Positions 9,620 through 18,618 of a stretch of 34,621 bases of DNA are shown here, piece by piece. The position numbers were made by a program, and so were the translations under genes. Origin of the DNA: Flavobacteriaceae bacterium. Lineage in GTDB: Bacteria > Bacteroidota > Bacteroidia > Flavobacteriales > Flavobacteriaceae. How positions within the stretch are numbered: position 1 is the first letter of the stretch; every line of letters begins with the position of its first letter. The notes beneath the pieces are model-generated. The model worked only from the letters and a program-made list of their open reading frames with translations, had not been told where the DNA came from and made no database searches. Location: the NCBI GenBank assembly GCA_028277085.1, contig JANQHL010000085.1, forward strand, positions 1 through 34,621, read 5' to 3'.

Positions 9620-10756
9620 ATGCAGTACCTGTTTGTTTCCAGCGGGAGCCTTACGCTATTTATCATTGTCCTGATCCTCGGAAGAAGGAATAGGTCTTTG
9701 CCGAATACAGTTCTTGTAGTCTGGTTAACGGTATTTGTGCTCAATCTTGTATCACTTTTCATATTGTATGAAGCTGACAGACCTTTTTCCATAGCTCAAA
9801 ACTTGCTACTTGAATTCAGTGAAGTCTCCATTTTTGCCCATGGCCCCTTGTTCTGGTTATACACCAAATCGTTAACGGAAGAGGGTTTTGCAATGCACTG
9901 GAAATGGGCGTATCACTTTATTCCATTTGCAATAGCCTTCTCGTTGTTTCTGGTATATATTTTTAGTAGAATGGAGATGGCATCTCTCCTAAGAAACACA
10001 ATTACCATTTTAAAAATGATCAGTTTGGGAACCTATATTATACTAGTGCTTGTCAAACTAAGGGGCCATCGCATTCGGGTAGCTCATATTTTTTCCAATA
10101 TTGAGGAAAAGAATTTGAATTGGATCTCTTTCTTAGGCTGGGGAATTCTCGGCATTTGGGCTGTTGCCGGTGGTAGCCTGCTACTAGATCGACTAACAAC
10201 AATCCATATTCCGCAATATGGAGGGTTTATTACCCATATCTCCACATGTATTTTCATTTTTGTGATGGGCTATTTTGGTCTCAATCAACCCTCGGTTTTT
10301 AATACCCATCCTAATGTTTTGCTGGATTCAGATGCCCAGAGAAGTCGTAGCAAAAAGGGCATCGAGAATGAATTTCCGAAATATAAAAAATCCGGTTTGG
10401 GCCTCAAAGGTTCAAAAAGCATCCAAAAAGCCCTCTTGTATAGCATGAAAACCGAAAGACCGTATTTGGAAAAAGAACTTACCCTGTATAATCTGGCAGA
10501 ACAATTAGCGGTACAACCCAATCATCTTTCCCAGGTAATTAATAGCCTTGAAGGAAAGAATTTTTTCGATTTTATCAATACCTACCGCGTGGAAACCGCA
10601 AAAGAGAAAATAAGAAAGGGTGGTTGTCAAAAACTGACCTTACTGGGGATAGCTTTTGATAGTGGTTTCAATTCCAAAGCTTCGTTCAACCGGGCCTTTA
10701 AAAAAGTGACCGGACAAACCCCAACAGAATACCGGAGGTCGCTTGAAGTCGACTGA
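9620..10756 (+). CDS. Membrane-anchored AraC-family transcriptional regulator (7-8 TM plus HTH_18)
   Basis: Multiple TM helices then 'LTLLGIAFDSGFNSKASFNRAFKKVTGQTPTEYRR'. Confidence 0.93.
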   Translation: MQYLFVSSGSLTLFIIVLILGRRNRSLPNTVLVVWLTVFVLNLVSLFILYEADRPFSIAQNLLLEFSEVSIFAHGPLFWLYTKSLTEEGFAMHWKWAYHFIPFAIAFSLFLVYIFSRMEMASLLRNTITILKMISLGTYIILVLVKLRGHRIRVAHIFSNIEEKNLNWISFLGWGILGIWAVAGGSLLLDRLTTIHIPQYGGFITHISTCIFIFVMGYFGLNQPSVFNTHPNVLLDSDAQRSRSKKGIENEFPKYKKSGLGLKGSKSIQKALLYSMKTERPYLEKELTLYNLAEQLAVQPNHLSQVINSLEGKNFFDFINTYRVETAKEKIRKGGCQKLTLLGIAFDSGFNSKASFNRAFKKVTGQTPTEYRRSLEVD

Positions 10757-10772
10757 AAAACGAAGCAAGGTA

Positions 10773-10783
10773 TGCCTTTGGCA
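10773..10783. repeat. Small palindromic element TGCCTTTGGCA (followed by GGCAGG)
   Basis: Perfect dyad; same CCTTTGG centre as the element at 14560-14572. Confidence 0.35.
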
Positions 10784-10866
10784 GGCAGGCCCCTACCCAT
10801 GTGGCACCAGATACTAACTAAGTCTATAAAAATCCAACATCGTTTTACAAGGTTTTGTTGAATATC

Positions 10867-10893
10867 TGCATCAATTTTCGAGACTTTCGTCTT
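10867..10893 (+). promoter_or_regulatory. Candidate ECF promoter / shared motif copy 1 (TGCATCAATTTTCGAGACTTTCGTCTT)
   Basis: 22/27 identical to 11761-11787; ends 36 nt before the ATG of the 59-aa ORF. Confidence 0.5.
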
Positions 10894-10929
10894 AAAGACT
10901 AAAAAGGTAAAATTTGTAAAACAAAAATA

Positions 10930-11109
10930 ATGAAAACAGGAAAATTGTATAAAAAGCAAGTTGACGTTTTAGATGGCAGATCCTATGACACCGTAGCCAT
11001 GGAACCCAAACGGAATGCTCCCTGCTGTGAGTTGCCGTCCGACGGCTCTTCTTGTTGCGACAAATCCGAATCCAAAGCAGTACGTTTAAAGGAGACCAGT
11101 TGTTGCTAG
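10930..11109 (+). CDS. Small cysteine-rich protein, 59 aa, three vicinal Cys pairs (not in supplied ORF track)
   Basis: Own translation: MKTGKLYKKQVDVLDGRSYDTVAMEPKRNAPCCELPSDGSSCCDKSESKAVRLKETSCC*; same strand as sigZ; shared upstream motif. Confidence 0.65.
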   Translation: MKTGKLYKKQVDVLDGRSYDTVAMEPKRNAPCCELPSDGSSCCDKSESKAVRLKETSCC

Positions 11110-11224
11110 AAAAAATGACCTATCCTACATTCTTGTTTTCAAAAGCCCTTTTTTCAGGGTACTTTGATGTCAAATGAAGATAGGACTCTTTCGGCGCTAT
11201 TATTCATTAATTTTATTAAGCAAA

Positions 11225-11743
11225 ATGGAAAAAGCAATAGCACAATATTATGGTCCTCTCTTTCTGTACATCAGAAAAAGGGTCAACAATACATTGGACG
11301 CCGAGGATCTGACACAAGAAGTGTTCTATAAATTTTCAAAGTCCTGGAACGTGCAAAATGCCAAAAGTTGGTTGTACACCATTGCAAAGAATACGATTAT
11401 TGACTATTACAGGACCAATAAAAAAGCTAACCAAGACCTCGCAAAAGTAATCGTAGAAGATGCGAAAGAAGATAAGAGCGCTTTTGAAGAGCTGAGCACT
11501 TGCATTCTTCCGTTTGTCGAAAAACTGCCAGAGGAGTATCGGACTATAGTAAAGCTTTCTGAATTGGAAGATGTTCCTCAGAAAAAGATCGCGGAACAAT
11601 TGGACATGAACTATGTTACTGTACGCTCTAAGGTGCAAAGGGGAAGAAAAAAATTAAAAACCCTGATTGCAGACTGCTGCCAAATTACGCAAAGCGGACA
11701 AGGAGGCATTATTGATTATCAAAGTAAAAAGAACTGCTGTTAG
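11225..11743 (+). CDS. sigZ: ECF-type RNA polymerase sigma factor, SigZ-like, with Cys-rich C-terminus
   Basis: Region 2 'DAEDLTQEVFYKFSK...WLYTIAKNTIIDYYR'; region 4 'LPEEYRTIVKLSELEDVPQKKIAEQLDMNYVTVRSKVQRGRKKLK'; tail 'DCCQ...IIDYQSKKNCC'; start taken at the internal Met (ORF track begins at 11174). Confidence 0.88.
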   Translation: MEKAIAQYYGPLFLYIRKRVNNTLDAEDLTQEVFYKFSKSWNVQNAKSWLYTIAKNTIIDYYRTNKKANQDLAKVIVEDAKEDKSAFEELSTCILPFVEKLPEEYRTIVKLSELEDVPQKKIAEQLDMNYVTVRSKVQRGRKKLKTLIADCCQITQSGQGGIIDYQSKKNCC

Positions 11744-11760
11744 GATTGCCCAATTTTCTG

Positions 11761-11787
11761 TGCATCATTTTTCAAGCAATTCGTCTT
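11761..11787 (+). promoter_or_regulatory. Candidate ECF promoter / shared motif copy 2 (TGCATCATTTTTCAAGCAATTCGTCTT)
   Basis: 22/27 identical to 10867-10893; ends 35 nt before the ATG at 11823. Confidence 0.5.
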
Positions 11788-11822
11788 TGGGAGTATAAAT
11801 TGATTTAAAATCCCAAAATGTT

Positions 11823-12284
11823 ATGAGACTAAGTTCAAAAATGCTACGCCATCTTATAGTGTTGCTATTTCTGCTTGTTGGCAGTGAAATGTATAGTCAG
11901 TCTGCCTGTTCCAGTGATGAAAAGCAGGAGAAGACCTGTGCCACCGACCAGGTAACAAAAAGTGAGTCAACCGTTGGCTGTAAACCCTCAAGTTGTCGTG
12001 GGGCACAGACTAAATTTAGCGAGGCCAAAGTGCTGACCGACCTTAGAAACGATTTGGTTTCTTTGAAATCCACACTTCACGAAGGTGCAATCGAGATGCA
12101 GGATCTTGTTGGGGAATCTGACACGGAAAGTCTTGAACTCATGGCCAGGGAGATTCAGTCTCTAGAAGCTTTTTTTAGCACAAAGTTCGACACTACTTTT
12201 CCCAGGTTCGTATTACCCCAAAACAGGGCAAAACAGGTGAGCTTTTTGAAAGGGCGCCTACAGGGACTTCAGAAATTACTTTAA
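11823..12284 (+). CDS. Exported Cys-rich small protein of unknown function
   Basis: Signal peptide 'MLRHLIVLLFLLVGSEMYSQ' followed by ACSSDEKQEKTC...VGCKPSSC and a helical C-terminus. Confidence 0.8.
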   Translation: MRLSSKMLRHLIVLLFLLVGSEMYSQSACSSDEKQEKTCATDQVTKSESTVGCKPSSCRGAQTKFSEAKVLTDLRNDLVSLKSTLHEGAIEMQDLVGESDTESLELMAREIQSLEAFFSTKFDTTFPRFVLPQNRAKQVSFLKGRLQGLQKLL

Positions 12285-12359
12285 GGGCGTTTTTCAATCA
12301 ATTCAAACAAGGGTTCCCAAGTTATCAAGCATCCTTTCACCATCTCTCTTGCTTAACAT

Positions 12360-13391
12360 ATGACCTTTAGAAAGATCGTCAGCTTATCTATCGCCTTCAG
12401 CTTTGTTGTTTTGTTTGTTACGGGTATACTGTCGTATTTTATTGACTATTCACGAGCGCTGGCATCAATTCACACCGTTTTTGGTTTCTTATTTGGCTTG
12501 GGAATCGTGCTTCATGTGACCAACAACCATAAACCCTTAAAACGTTACCTCTCTGGGGCAGTCGTATGGGGTATTCTTTTGATAGGTATCCTTATCCTTT
12601 CTGGTACTTACCGCCAAATCTCACCTGTAAAAAGCTTTATGGACATCGGGGCAAGACTCAAAGCGAACAACACCATCCATGAATCCCTTTCAAAACAGGT
12701 TTTTGTTGAAATGGATTTGAGCAATGATATTTTACTGTCCATTGATCTGGTAAAGGGGGAACACTACTGGCATCCACAAATGGCTATCTGGACGGAGGAT
12801 ATGGAAGGAAACTATCTTGAAACCCTGTTCGTCTCCAAGGCAACAGCTAAGGGTTTGTTCTTTGGAGGCAGGACCAAGGACAACTTTAAAACGCTTGATG
12901 AAAACAATTCAACCCAAAAAGAATATCGTCGGGTGAATGCCCTACCGGTATGGTCGCACAAAAGAGGGGTGTTGTGTGAGGATGGAGGATTGGTTCCAAC
13001 ACGGGAAAATCCCTTGCCTGACACCATAAGTGGCGAAACAATTTCAGACAATTTTTATCTGAGAACATCCACCCAATACCATCAACAATTCAGGCTCAAA
13101 TTGGAACTTAACGTGGCTTTCGATGACAACGAATACTACTCGGAATTCGATTTTCCTGATGATGATATCTACCACAATGGAACAGGTCAATTGGGTCAAC
13201 CCTCGATTGTGTTCCAGAGCATTATTGACATGAACGATTCCAACACCCATTATTTGATGAAGTTATCAGGGCATGGGCATCATTCGGCAAGAACAGGGGT
13301 AATTTATCAAGACAGGTCAACCCTTACCACTGCGCTCGAAATTGTTGAACGGATTGTGGTTGGGGCGGTAAATAAACCTGCCAGTGAATAA
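12360..13391 (+). CDS. Membrane protein, DUF4405-like N-terminus with DUF2271-like soluble domain
   Basis: N-terminal TM helices with conserved His positions ('SIHTVFGFLFGLGIVLHV'); 'PQMAIWTEDMEGNYLETLFVS'. Confidence 0.65.
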   Translation: MTFRKIVSLSIAFSFVVLFVTGILSYFIDYSRALASIHTVFGFLFGLGIVLHVTNNHKPLKRYLSGAVVWGILLIGILILSGTYRQISPVKSFMDIGARLKANNTIHESLSKQVFVEMDLSNDILLSIDLVKGEHYWHPQMAIWTEDMEGNYLETLFVSKATAKGLFFGGRTKDNFKTLDENNSTQKEYRRVNALPVWSHKRGVLCEDGGLVPTRENPLPDTISGETISDNFYLRTSTQYHQQFRLKLELNVAFDDNEYYSEFDFPDDDIYHNGTGQLGQPSIVFQSIIDMNDSNTHYLMKLSGHGHHSARTGVIYQDRSTLTTALEIVERIVVGAVNKPASE

Positions 13392-13425
13392 CTGCCCCGG
13401 AAAGCGAAGGCTTCAAAGGCGCCAT

Positions 13426-14343
13426 TCATTCTAAAATCGTTTGCACTCCATTTTCCAAGGAATGCAATGCTTCAATCTCGTTTTGAAGCAGCGCTCTATT
13501 GTAGATAGACAAATCGTCCATAAACCCAATATAGCTTAGTCCTATATAGATGTTGGACCGATCTAACTCCCAGCTAAAGGAATCGGTAATATCCCGTCTT
13601 GTTCCTTTTAATTCCCCGTTGATGTATAGGGAAGCCTCGCCTTTTTCAGTATTCAATCCGGAAAAATTGATCAATATATGTGTCCATTCCCCTTTTGCGA
13701 AAGGAGGTGTACTAACGGGCACGAGTTGTGGCAGAAAAAGAGCATCTTCATCTTCCAATCCATCCGGGTTCCAGATGTTTCGATCTCCAATGACCCCTAA
13801 CCTGAAATCCCTCGGGTTGTTTTCAGTGAAATCTACCCAAATGGCAGCATCGTTATAACTAACATCTGTAATTTGTATGGGGTCACAAAAGCCCGGTTCC
13901 AAATCAGTGGCGGGGTCAAGACTTAGCCAAAAAGAAATGGCACCATTCCAATTCCCCTTGCTGTAGGCTATGTTCCCAGCACTGGGATAATAGATATATC
14001 CTTTGCTACGTTCGGTAAATTGAAGCCCATCACCGTATTTGCCCTTTTCCTCCTGGCGACTAACATCAGGTTTGTGCAGACCCACTTTGGAAGAATCAAG
14101 GGCATTTCTGTTGGTAACGGTATACATTAGGGAATCTCCAACCGAAAAATCGGCATTGACCCCGGTATCAAAAGAGGCATAAAATGTAAGCGCTTCCTTT
14201 AAACGGTCTGCTGTGGTAGCTTCGGTAATCTCCTCATTTTTGGTCTCCTCTTTTTTACTATTTTTTTCTTTACAGGAGGTCAATCCTACAATACAGGATA
14301 GGAGGATCATTGCAACGTATTTTACGATATCTGTTTTAGCCAT
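13426..14343 (-). CDS. LamG/concanavalin-A-like lectin fold lipoprotein
   Basis: Lipobox 'GLTSCKE'; 'WTHILINFSG...ASLYINGELKGT...IGLSYIGFMDDLSIYNRAL' LamG signature. Confidence 0.85.
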   Translation of the reverse strand: MAKTDIVKYVAMILLSCIVGLTSCKEKNSKKEETKNEEITEATTADRLKEALTFYASFDTGVNADFSVGDSLMYTVTNRNALDSSKVGLHKPDVSRQEEKGKYGDGLQFTERSKGYIYYPSAGNIAYSKGNWNGAISFWLSLDPATDLEPGFCDPIQITDVSYNDAAIWVDFTENNPRDFRLGVIGDRNIWNPDGLEDEDALFLPQLVPVSTPPFAKGEWTHILINFSGLNTEKGEASLYINGELKGTRRDITDSFSWELDRSNIYIGLSYIGFMDDLSIYNRALLQNEIEALHSLENGVQTILE

Positions 14344-14492
14344 GGGTTTTCGTATTCAATGGGTCCGACACCTAAAGTAGACAAATAATGAATACCACAA
14401 TCGGAATATGTGACAATTGCGTCCGAAGTAGTTGAGAGGCGTAGTAAAACAAATACTTTTTAGGACTTTTTCAAATCCTGCTGTTCAAAGTG

Positions 14493-14596
14493 CCCGCTAG
14501 AGGCGGATAAATGTCACTTCGTGACCATAAAGAAAGCGATACGGTGTAAAGTTACCTGTCCGCCTTTGGCGGGAACTCCGCACAGCGGGTAACTGG
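14493..14596. repeat. Cluster of small palindromes in an intergenic region
   Basis: CCGC-TAGA-GGCGG near 14494; CCGCC-TTT-GGCGG at 14560-14572; outer arms GTTACC (14551) / GGTAAC. Confidence 0.4.
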
Positions 14597-14618
14597 AAGA
14601 AAACCCAATATAAATGCA

Positions 14619-14650
14619 AAACCTTGCAAATCATAGATTTTGCAAGGTTT
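14619..14650. terminator. Strong intrinsic-terminator-like hairpin
   Basis: AAACCTTGCAAA-tcatagat-TTTGCAAGGTTT, perfect 12-bp stem, 22 nt after the SYLF gene stop on the minus strand. Confidence 0.7.
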
Positions 14651-14671
14651 GATTGCTTTGTGACCTGCACT

Positions 14672-15220
14672 TTATTTTGGGATGTATTTAAAACGTTGCC
14701 CACCTATGGAAGCCTCATACATCAGGCCTCCTTTGGTTGAAGTAAATACGGCAACACCATCCTGATAAGCAACATCAAAAGAAGCTCCCTTCTTGAATGC
14801 AGCAACAGAGGCTTGTGCGTCAAGTTTCACCCTTCCGTTTTTAAATTTTTCAAAAATGTCTTTATCCTCAAAAAAGATAACTTCCATATATTGTTGACCT
14901 CCTAATTGATAGCCTATATTGGCTTGTTTGAGTCGGGCGGTTCCAACGATGTCCTTGCCCTCATAGACAATACCATTTCCCAACGCAATACCAACCGTCG
15001 CTGCAGCCTTTGTAATTCGGGGGAACACCACATAGGCATGGGCTTCATTTTTGTAGGATTCTAGCTTGGGCATTTTCTTGACCAAGGTATCCATCGCCTT
15101 CTTGGCATTGCTTTCTAATTCAGGATCCCAACTACCGGACTGGGCGGTTAATGTCATCGCGAATAGAAATACCGCCAGCCTGGCTAACATGCTGCCGACA
15201 CCAAATTTACCTGTTCTCAT
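14672..15220 (-). CDS. Lipid-binding SYLF/Ysc84-domain protein
   Basis: 'KAMDTLVKKMPKLESYKNEAHAYVVFPRITKAAATVGIALGNGIVYEG...ASFDVAYQDGVAVFTSTKGGLMYEASIGGQRFKY'; start placed at internal Met before the signal peptide (ORF track extends to 15313). Confidence 0.85.
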   Translation of the reverse strand: MRTGKFGVGSMLARLAVFLFAMTLTAQSGSWDPELESNAKKAMDTLVKKMPKLESYKNEAHAYVVFPRITKAAATVGIALGNGIVYEGKDIVGTARLKQANIGYQLGGQQYMEVIFFEDKDIFEKFKNGRVKLDAQASVAAFKKGASFDVAYQDGVAVFTSTKGGLMYEASIGGQRFKYIPK

Positions 15221-15393
15221 AATTGTTTGTTTTTTATGCCTTTGATAATACGCTGTGTTCCAAATTTGTGGGTATGTCCTTAAATTTCCCACTTTACAGT
15301 ATTGTGCTTTCATGATTTCTGTTTTTTATAATTGATAAATAAACTTCGTTTTTATATGCCCTGGATTCGCGAAGGATTCCATGATCACATTGA

Positions 15394-17736
15394 TTAGAAT
15401 TCGATTTTGTAACTGATGTTGGGAATGATTATTCCTGAAAATTTGCTTTCAATACTTTGTGTGTTGGTATTAAATACATCAGCCTGAAATTCTTCTGTTG
15501 CTCCTGCATTCAATACCTGTAGGCTCCAAACGGAAGCATGTCTTGGTTTGTTCTTTCGGTATGTCAGGGTAAATGAGCCTATCGGCAGATCCTTATCCTT
15601 TTCCGAAAAAGAAATCTGGTTTCCCGTCTCACCATACACCACATCCTGATTCATTATTGAAGCTTGGGAATCAATGGCCTCTCTTCTATTTCCCCCTAGG
15701 TAGTTGAGTCGAAAATTGGCCCCAAAAGTGTTGTTCTTGTTTCTTCCAACTTGCCATTCCTTACCAAAAACTGCATTTATAACATAGTTCTTGTTATATC
15801 GGGTATTGCGTTCAATACCATCATTCGCGGTGTATTTGGAATCGAATATTGAAGTGGTGAACAGGTAATAAAATCCTTTACTGAAATATCGCTCAAGTGT
15901 CAAATCAATGCCAATGTTCCTTCCAGTACCCTCACTGATAAGCGCTTCATCAAAAAACAGATTGTCTTCAATGTTCAGGGTAGAAATGTATCCATTGGGT
16001 GCAACCGGAACATCATGCAAGGACTGATAATACGGTTCTATACTCAATCTTACCTTGTCATTGATTTTCGTGTTAAACGACAGGACAAAATGATTGGATT
16101 TCATAAGGTTCAAATCTTTGTTTGGTTGAAATCCGTCTTCATCCCTGACAAAGTATATTGACAAGGGTTCAATTCTGCTGTGCAAACCATAACCCAACGC
16201 CAAATTGCTTTTATCGCCCAGTTTATAGTCCAGAGCTACACGAGGTTCCAATGTGAATTCTTTGTTCAAACCAAAGTACTGCGAATGAAATCCAGCATTC
16301 AACGTCCATTTTGGTGACAGATTAAACTTGGATTGCGTATACCATTGCAGAAGGTATGATTGTCCGTCCTCATCAACAATGGTTCGAGGTAGCGATTGAA
16401 CCGTTTCTGCATCATCTACCTGTAAATCATAGGCCAAACTATTAAGATAAAAACCTGTCCGGTTGGTATGATTGTCACTTAAAACTGATGTTAAATCCGA
16501 CTGCAAGGTGAGCTTGTAGTTATTCTTACGCGCATCAGATTGAGGAATAGCGTTCAAGTCGTCATCCACATATTGTTCCTTGAAAGTGGTACCGTTTCCA
16601 GATAAGGATAAGGTGGAGTTAATAACCGCCCTGGAGTTAATAATTTGTTTGTAGTTCAGACCGGAAGCAAACATATACAAAGCGGTCTGGGAGTTTTCAC
16701 GATCTGACCTTGACTCCCACTCTTCCATATCTTCAGCTTCGGTATCCACTGCGTCGTAAGCCCCAACCCCCCAAAGTGAAAAGGAACCAGCGCTTTTTGT
16801 AGGCAAGTCAATTTTAAAGGACACATCCTGATATTTTAACACCCCTGCATCGCTTGGTAAGAATGCTCCAACGAGGCCGAGTGTGGAGTAGCGATAGTTA
16901 AACAAATACGTAGCATCTCCATCTTTCCTAAACGGACCTTCCGTAGCAAAATCAAGGCCAAGCACTCCCGCTTGAAAGGTATACTCTTTATTTGTGGAAT
17001 TGCCTTTCCTCAAATTGATGTCGAAAACCCCGGAGGTCGCATTTCCATACTCAGATGGAAATGCTCCTGTAAAAAAATCACTATTTCCCATCATCTGACT
17101 GCTCAATACTGTAAGCGCACCCGCACCGGCGATGGTCAAATCAGCGAAATGATTTGGGCTAGGCACCTCAACCCCCTCAATCCTCCAAAGTAAGCCGGAA
17201 GGACTATTCCCGCGAACGGAAATTCCATTACTGCTTACCGATGGAGCAGCAACACCTGCAAATGAGGACACCAATCTTCCCGGATCGTTTAGCCCCCCTG
17301 CATAGCGCTGGGTTTCCTCAACGGTAAATTGGCGACTGCTTAAGGTGGCCAAGGTATTGATTGCTTTTTCCTTATCTCTTCGGTACGCCACTACCACTTC
17401 GTCAAGATTGGTAGTTAACGGGGTAAGTTTAATTTCAAGCATGATTTCCTTCGCAGACCCTACAAGAATCTCTGTAGCCAGGAAACTCTCGTATCCTATC
17501 ATCCGTATTTCAAAATCCTGTCTCCCCACAGGTACTTGTTTTAGAACGAAGGCTCCATCAAAATCAGTTATGGTTCCGAGGATAGGATCCGATCCCACCA
17601 GTGTTATTGTTGCCCCTATCAATGCCTGCTGGGTGTTCTGATCTGTAACCATACCCTTTACGGTCTGTGTTATCGTCTGAGCATTGCACCAATGGAATAC
17701 GCCAATGGAAAACAATGCTATTATTAGATTTTTCAT
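15394..17736 (-). CDS. TonB-dependent receptor with carboxypeptidase-regulatory-like N-terminus
   Basis: Signal peptide; 'VKGMVTDQNTQQALIGATITLVGSDP'; plug 'NGISVRGNSPSGLLWRIEGVEVPSPNHF'; barrel C-terminus ending in F. Confidence 0.92.
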   Translation of the reverse strand: MKNLIIALFSIGVFHWCNAQTITQTVKGMVTDQNTQQALIGATITLVGSDPILGTITDFDGAFVLKQVPVGRQDFEIRMIGYESFLATEILVGSAKEIMLEIKLTPLTTNLDEVVVAYRRDKEKAINTLATLSSRQFTVEETQRYAGGLNDPGRLVSSFAGVAAPSVSSNGISVRGNSPSGLLWRIEGVEVPSPNHFADLTIAGAGALTVLSSQMMGNSDFFTGAFPSEYGNATSGVFDINLRKGNSTNKEYTFQAGVLGLDFATEGPFRKDGDATYLFNYRYSTLGLVGAFLPSDAGVLKYQDVSFKIDLPTKSAGSFSLWGVGAYDAVDTEAEDMEEWESRSDRENSQTALYMFASGLNYKQIINSRAVINSTLSLSGNGTTFKEQYVDDDLNAIPQSDARKNNYKLTLQSDLTSVLSDNHTNRTGFYLNSLAYDLQVDDAETVQSLPRTIVDEDGQSYLLQWYTQSKFNLSPKWTLNAGFHSQYFGLNKEFTLEPRVALDYKLGDKSNLALGYGLHSRIEPLSIYFVRDEDGFQPNKDLNLMKSNHFVLSFNTKINDKVRLSIEPYYQSLHDVPVAPNGYISTLNIEDNLFFDEALISEGTGRNIGIDLTLERYFSKGFYYLFTTSIFDSKYTANDGIERNTRYNKNYVINAVFGKEWQVGRNKNNTFGANFRLNYLGGNRREAIDSQASIMNQDVVYGETGNQISFSEKDKDLPIGSFTLTYRKNKPRHASVWSLQVLNAGATEEFQADVFNTNTQSIESKFSGIIIPNISYKIEF

Positions 17737-17814
17737 TTTCTTTTGTTTTGGTAATTAATCACTGATGCCTTTTAAGTTCACAAGCACCTTGCGCAACTGA
17801 AGCGGGAAGGAGTG

Positions 17815-18618
17815 CTAATCGTTAACTCTCCTAACTTCTCCCGACCCTTGAATTGATGTGTTTACTGTTGGATTGCCTTTATATAAGACATCTCCACTTC
17901 CATTGATTTCAGCATCAAGTGAATCTGTACAACTAAGTTCAATTGAGCCTGAACCTCTAATCTCCAAATCCGCATCATTGACCAAAAAGTTGAAGCCTTT
18001 AACATCCCCTGAGCCCTCATTAAAACAATCAAGACTTTTAGTCACACCAGAAATGACAATATCAGCATTACCAGAATTGGAAATTGAGAAGTCATTAGCA
18101 TCAATATTACTGGCAACAATAGTTCCAACTCCGGTATTCTTTAAACCGTTAAGTTGTCCCACGGTAATATTCGCGCTCAGCGTAATATTTCTATAGGTTT
18201 CATCAGATAATTCAAGCCTGAGTTCACCATTGACCACCTTTGTCCGTACACGTCCAATAATGTTATCATCTGCAGTGACCTCAACCGATTGTCCAACTCC
18301 TTGGGTAATGGTCACATCGAAGACACCAGTGCTCTTTAACTTCGTAAATTCACTGACTTGTCTCATTTCTGACGTCAGGTTTTGTGATCCTATCAAAGTG
18401 TCATCATCTTTATCACATGATGTAAAAAGGGTAAGACCAAATAAAAGAACCAAGGAGAACCAAATATTGATTTTATTGTAATTCTTAAATGGAATCCAAT
18501 TAAAGCTTATGGGTTCATAGGTCTTTTTATCAAGACATCCTTTGTCCAATAGGAAGACTTGATTTTCCTTAACAAACACATAGTTTGTTGTTAGTGTTTC
18601 TGTTTTTTTAGTTTTCAT
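17815..18618 (-). CDS. Head-GIN (DUF2807) lipoprotein with unusual ~60-aa N-terminal extension
   Basis: Lipobox 'LTLFTSCDKDDD'; GIN repeats 'STGVFDVTITQGVGQSVEVTADDNII...NTGVGTIVAS...GSGDV..GSGSIEL'; ATGA overlap with the upstream CPBP gene. Confidence 0.88.
   Translation of the reverse strand: MKTKKTETLTTNYVFVKENQVFLLDKGCLDKKTYEPISFNWIPFKNYNKINIWFSLVLLFGLTLFTSCDKDDDTLIGSQNLTSEMRQVSEFTKLKSTGVFDVTITQGVGQSVEVTADDNIIGRVRTKVVNGELRLELSDETYRNITLSANITVGQLNGLKNTGVGTIVASNIDANDFSISNSGNADIVISGVTKSLDCFNEGSGDVKGFNFLVNDADLEIRGSGSIELSCTDSLDAEINGSGDVLYKGNPTVNTSIQGSGEVRRVND

Noticed and set aside
11171-11197. Copy of the shared ECF motif upstream of sigZ (ending TTCGGCGC)
   Set aside because: Only 14/27 positions match and the spacing to the ATG differs; not convincing autoregulation.
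12290-12304. TTTTTCAATCAATTC upstream of the DUF4405-like gene as a third copy of the sigZ-locus motif
   Set aside because: Matches the middle of copy 2 at 14/15 positions but lacks TGCATCA and CGTCTT and lies at a different distance from the ATG; likely chance in AT-rich sequence.
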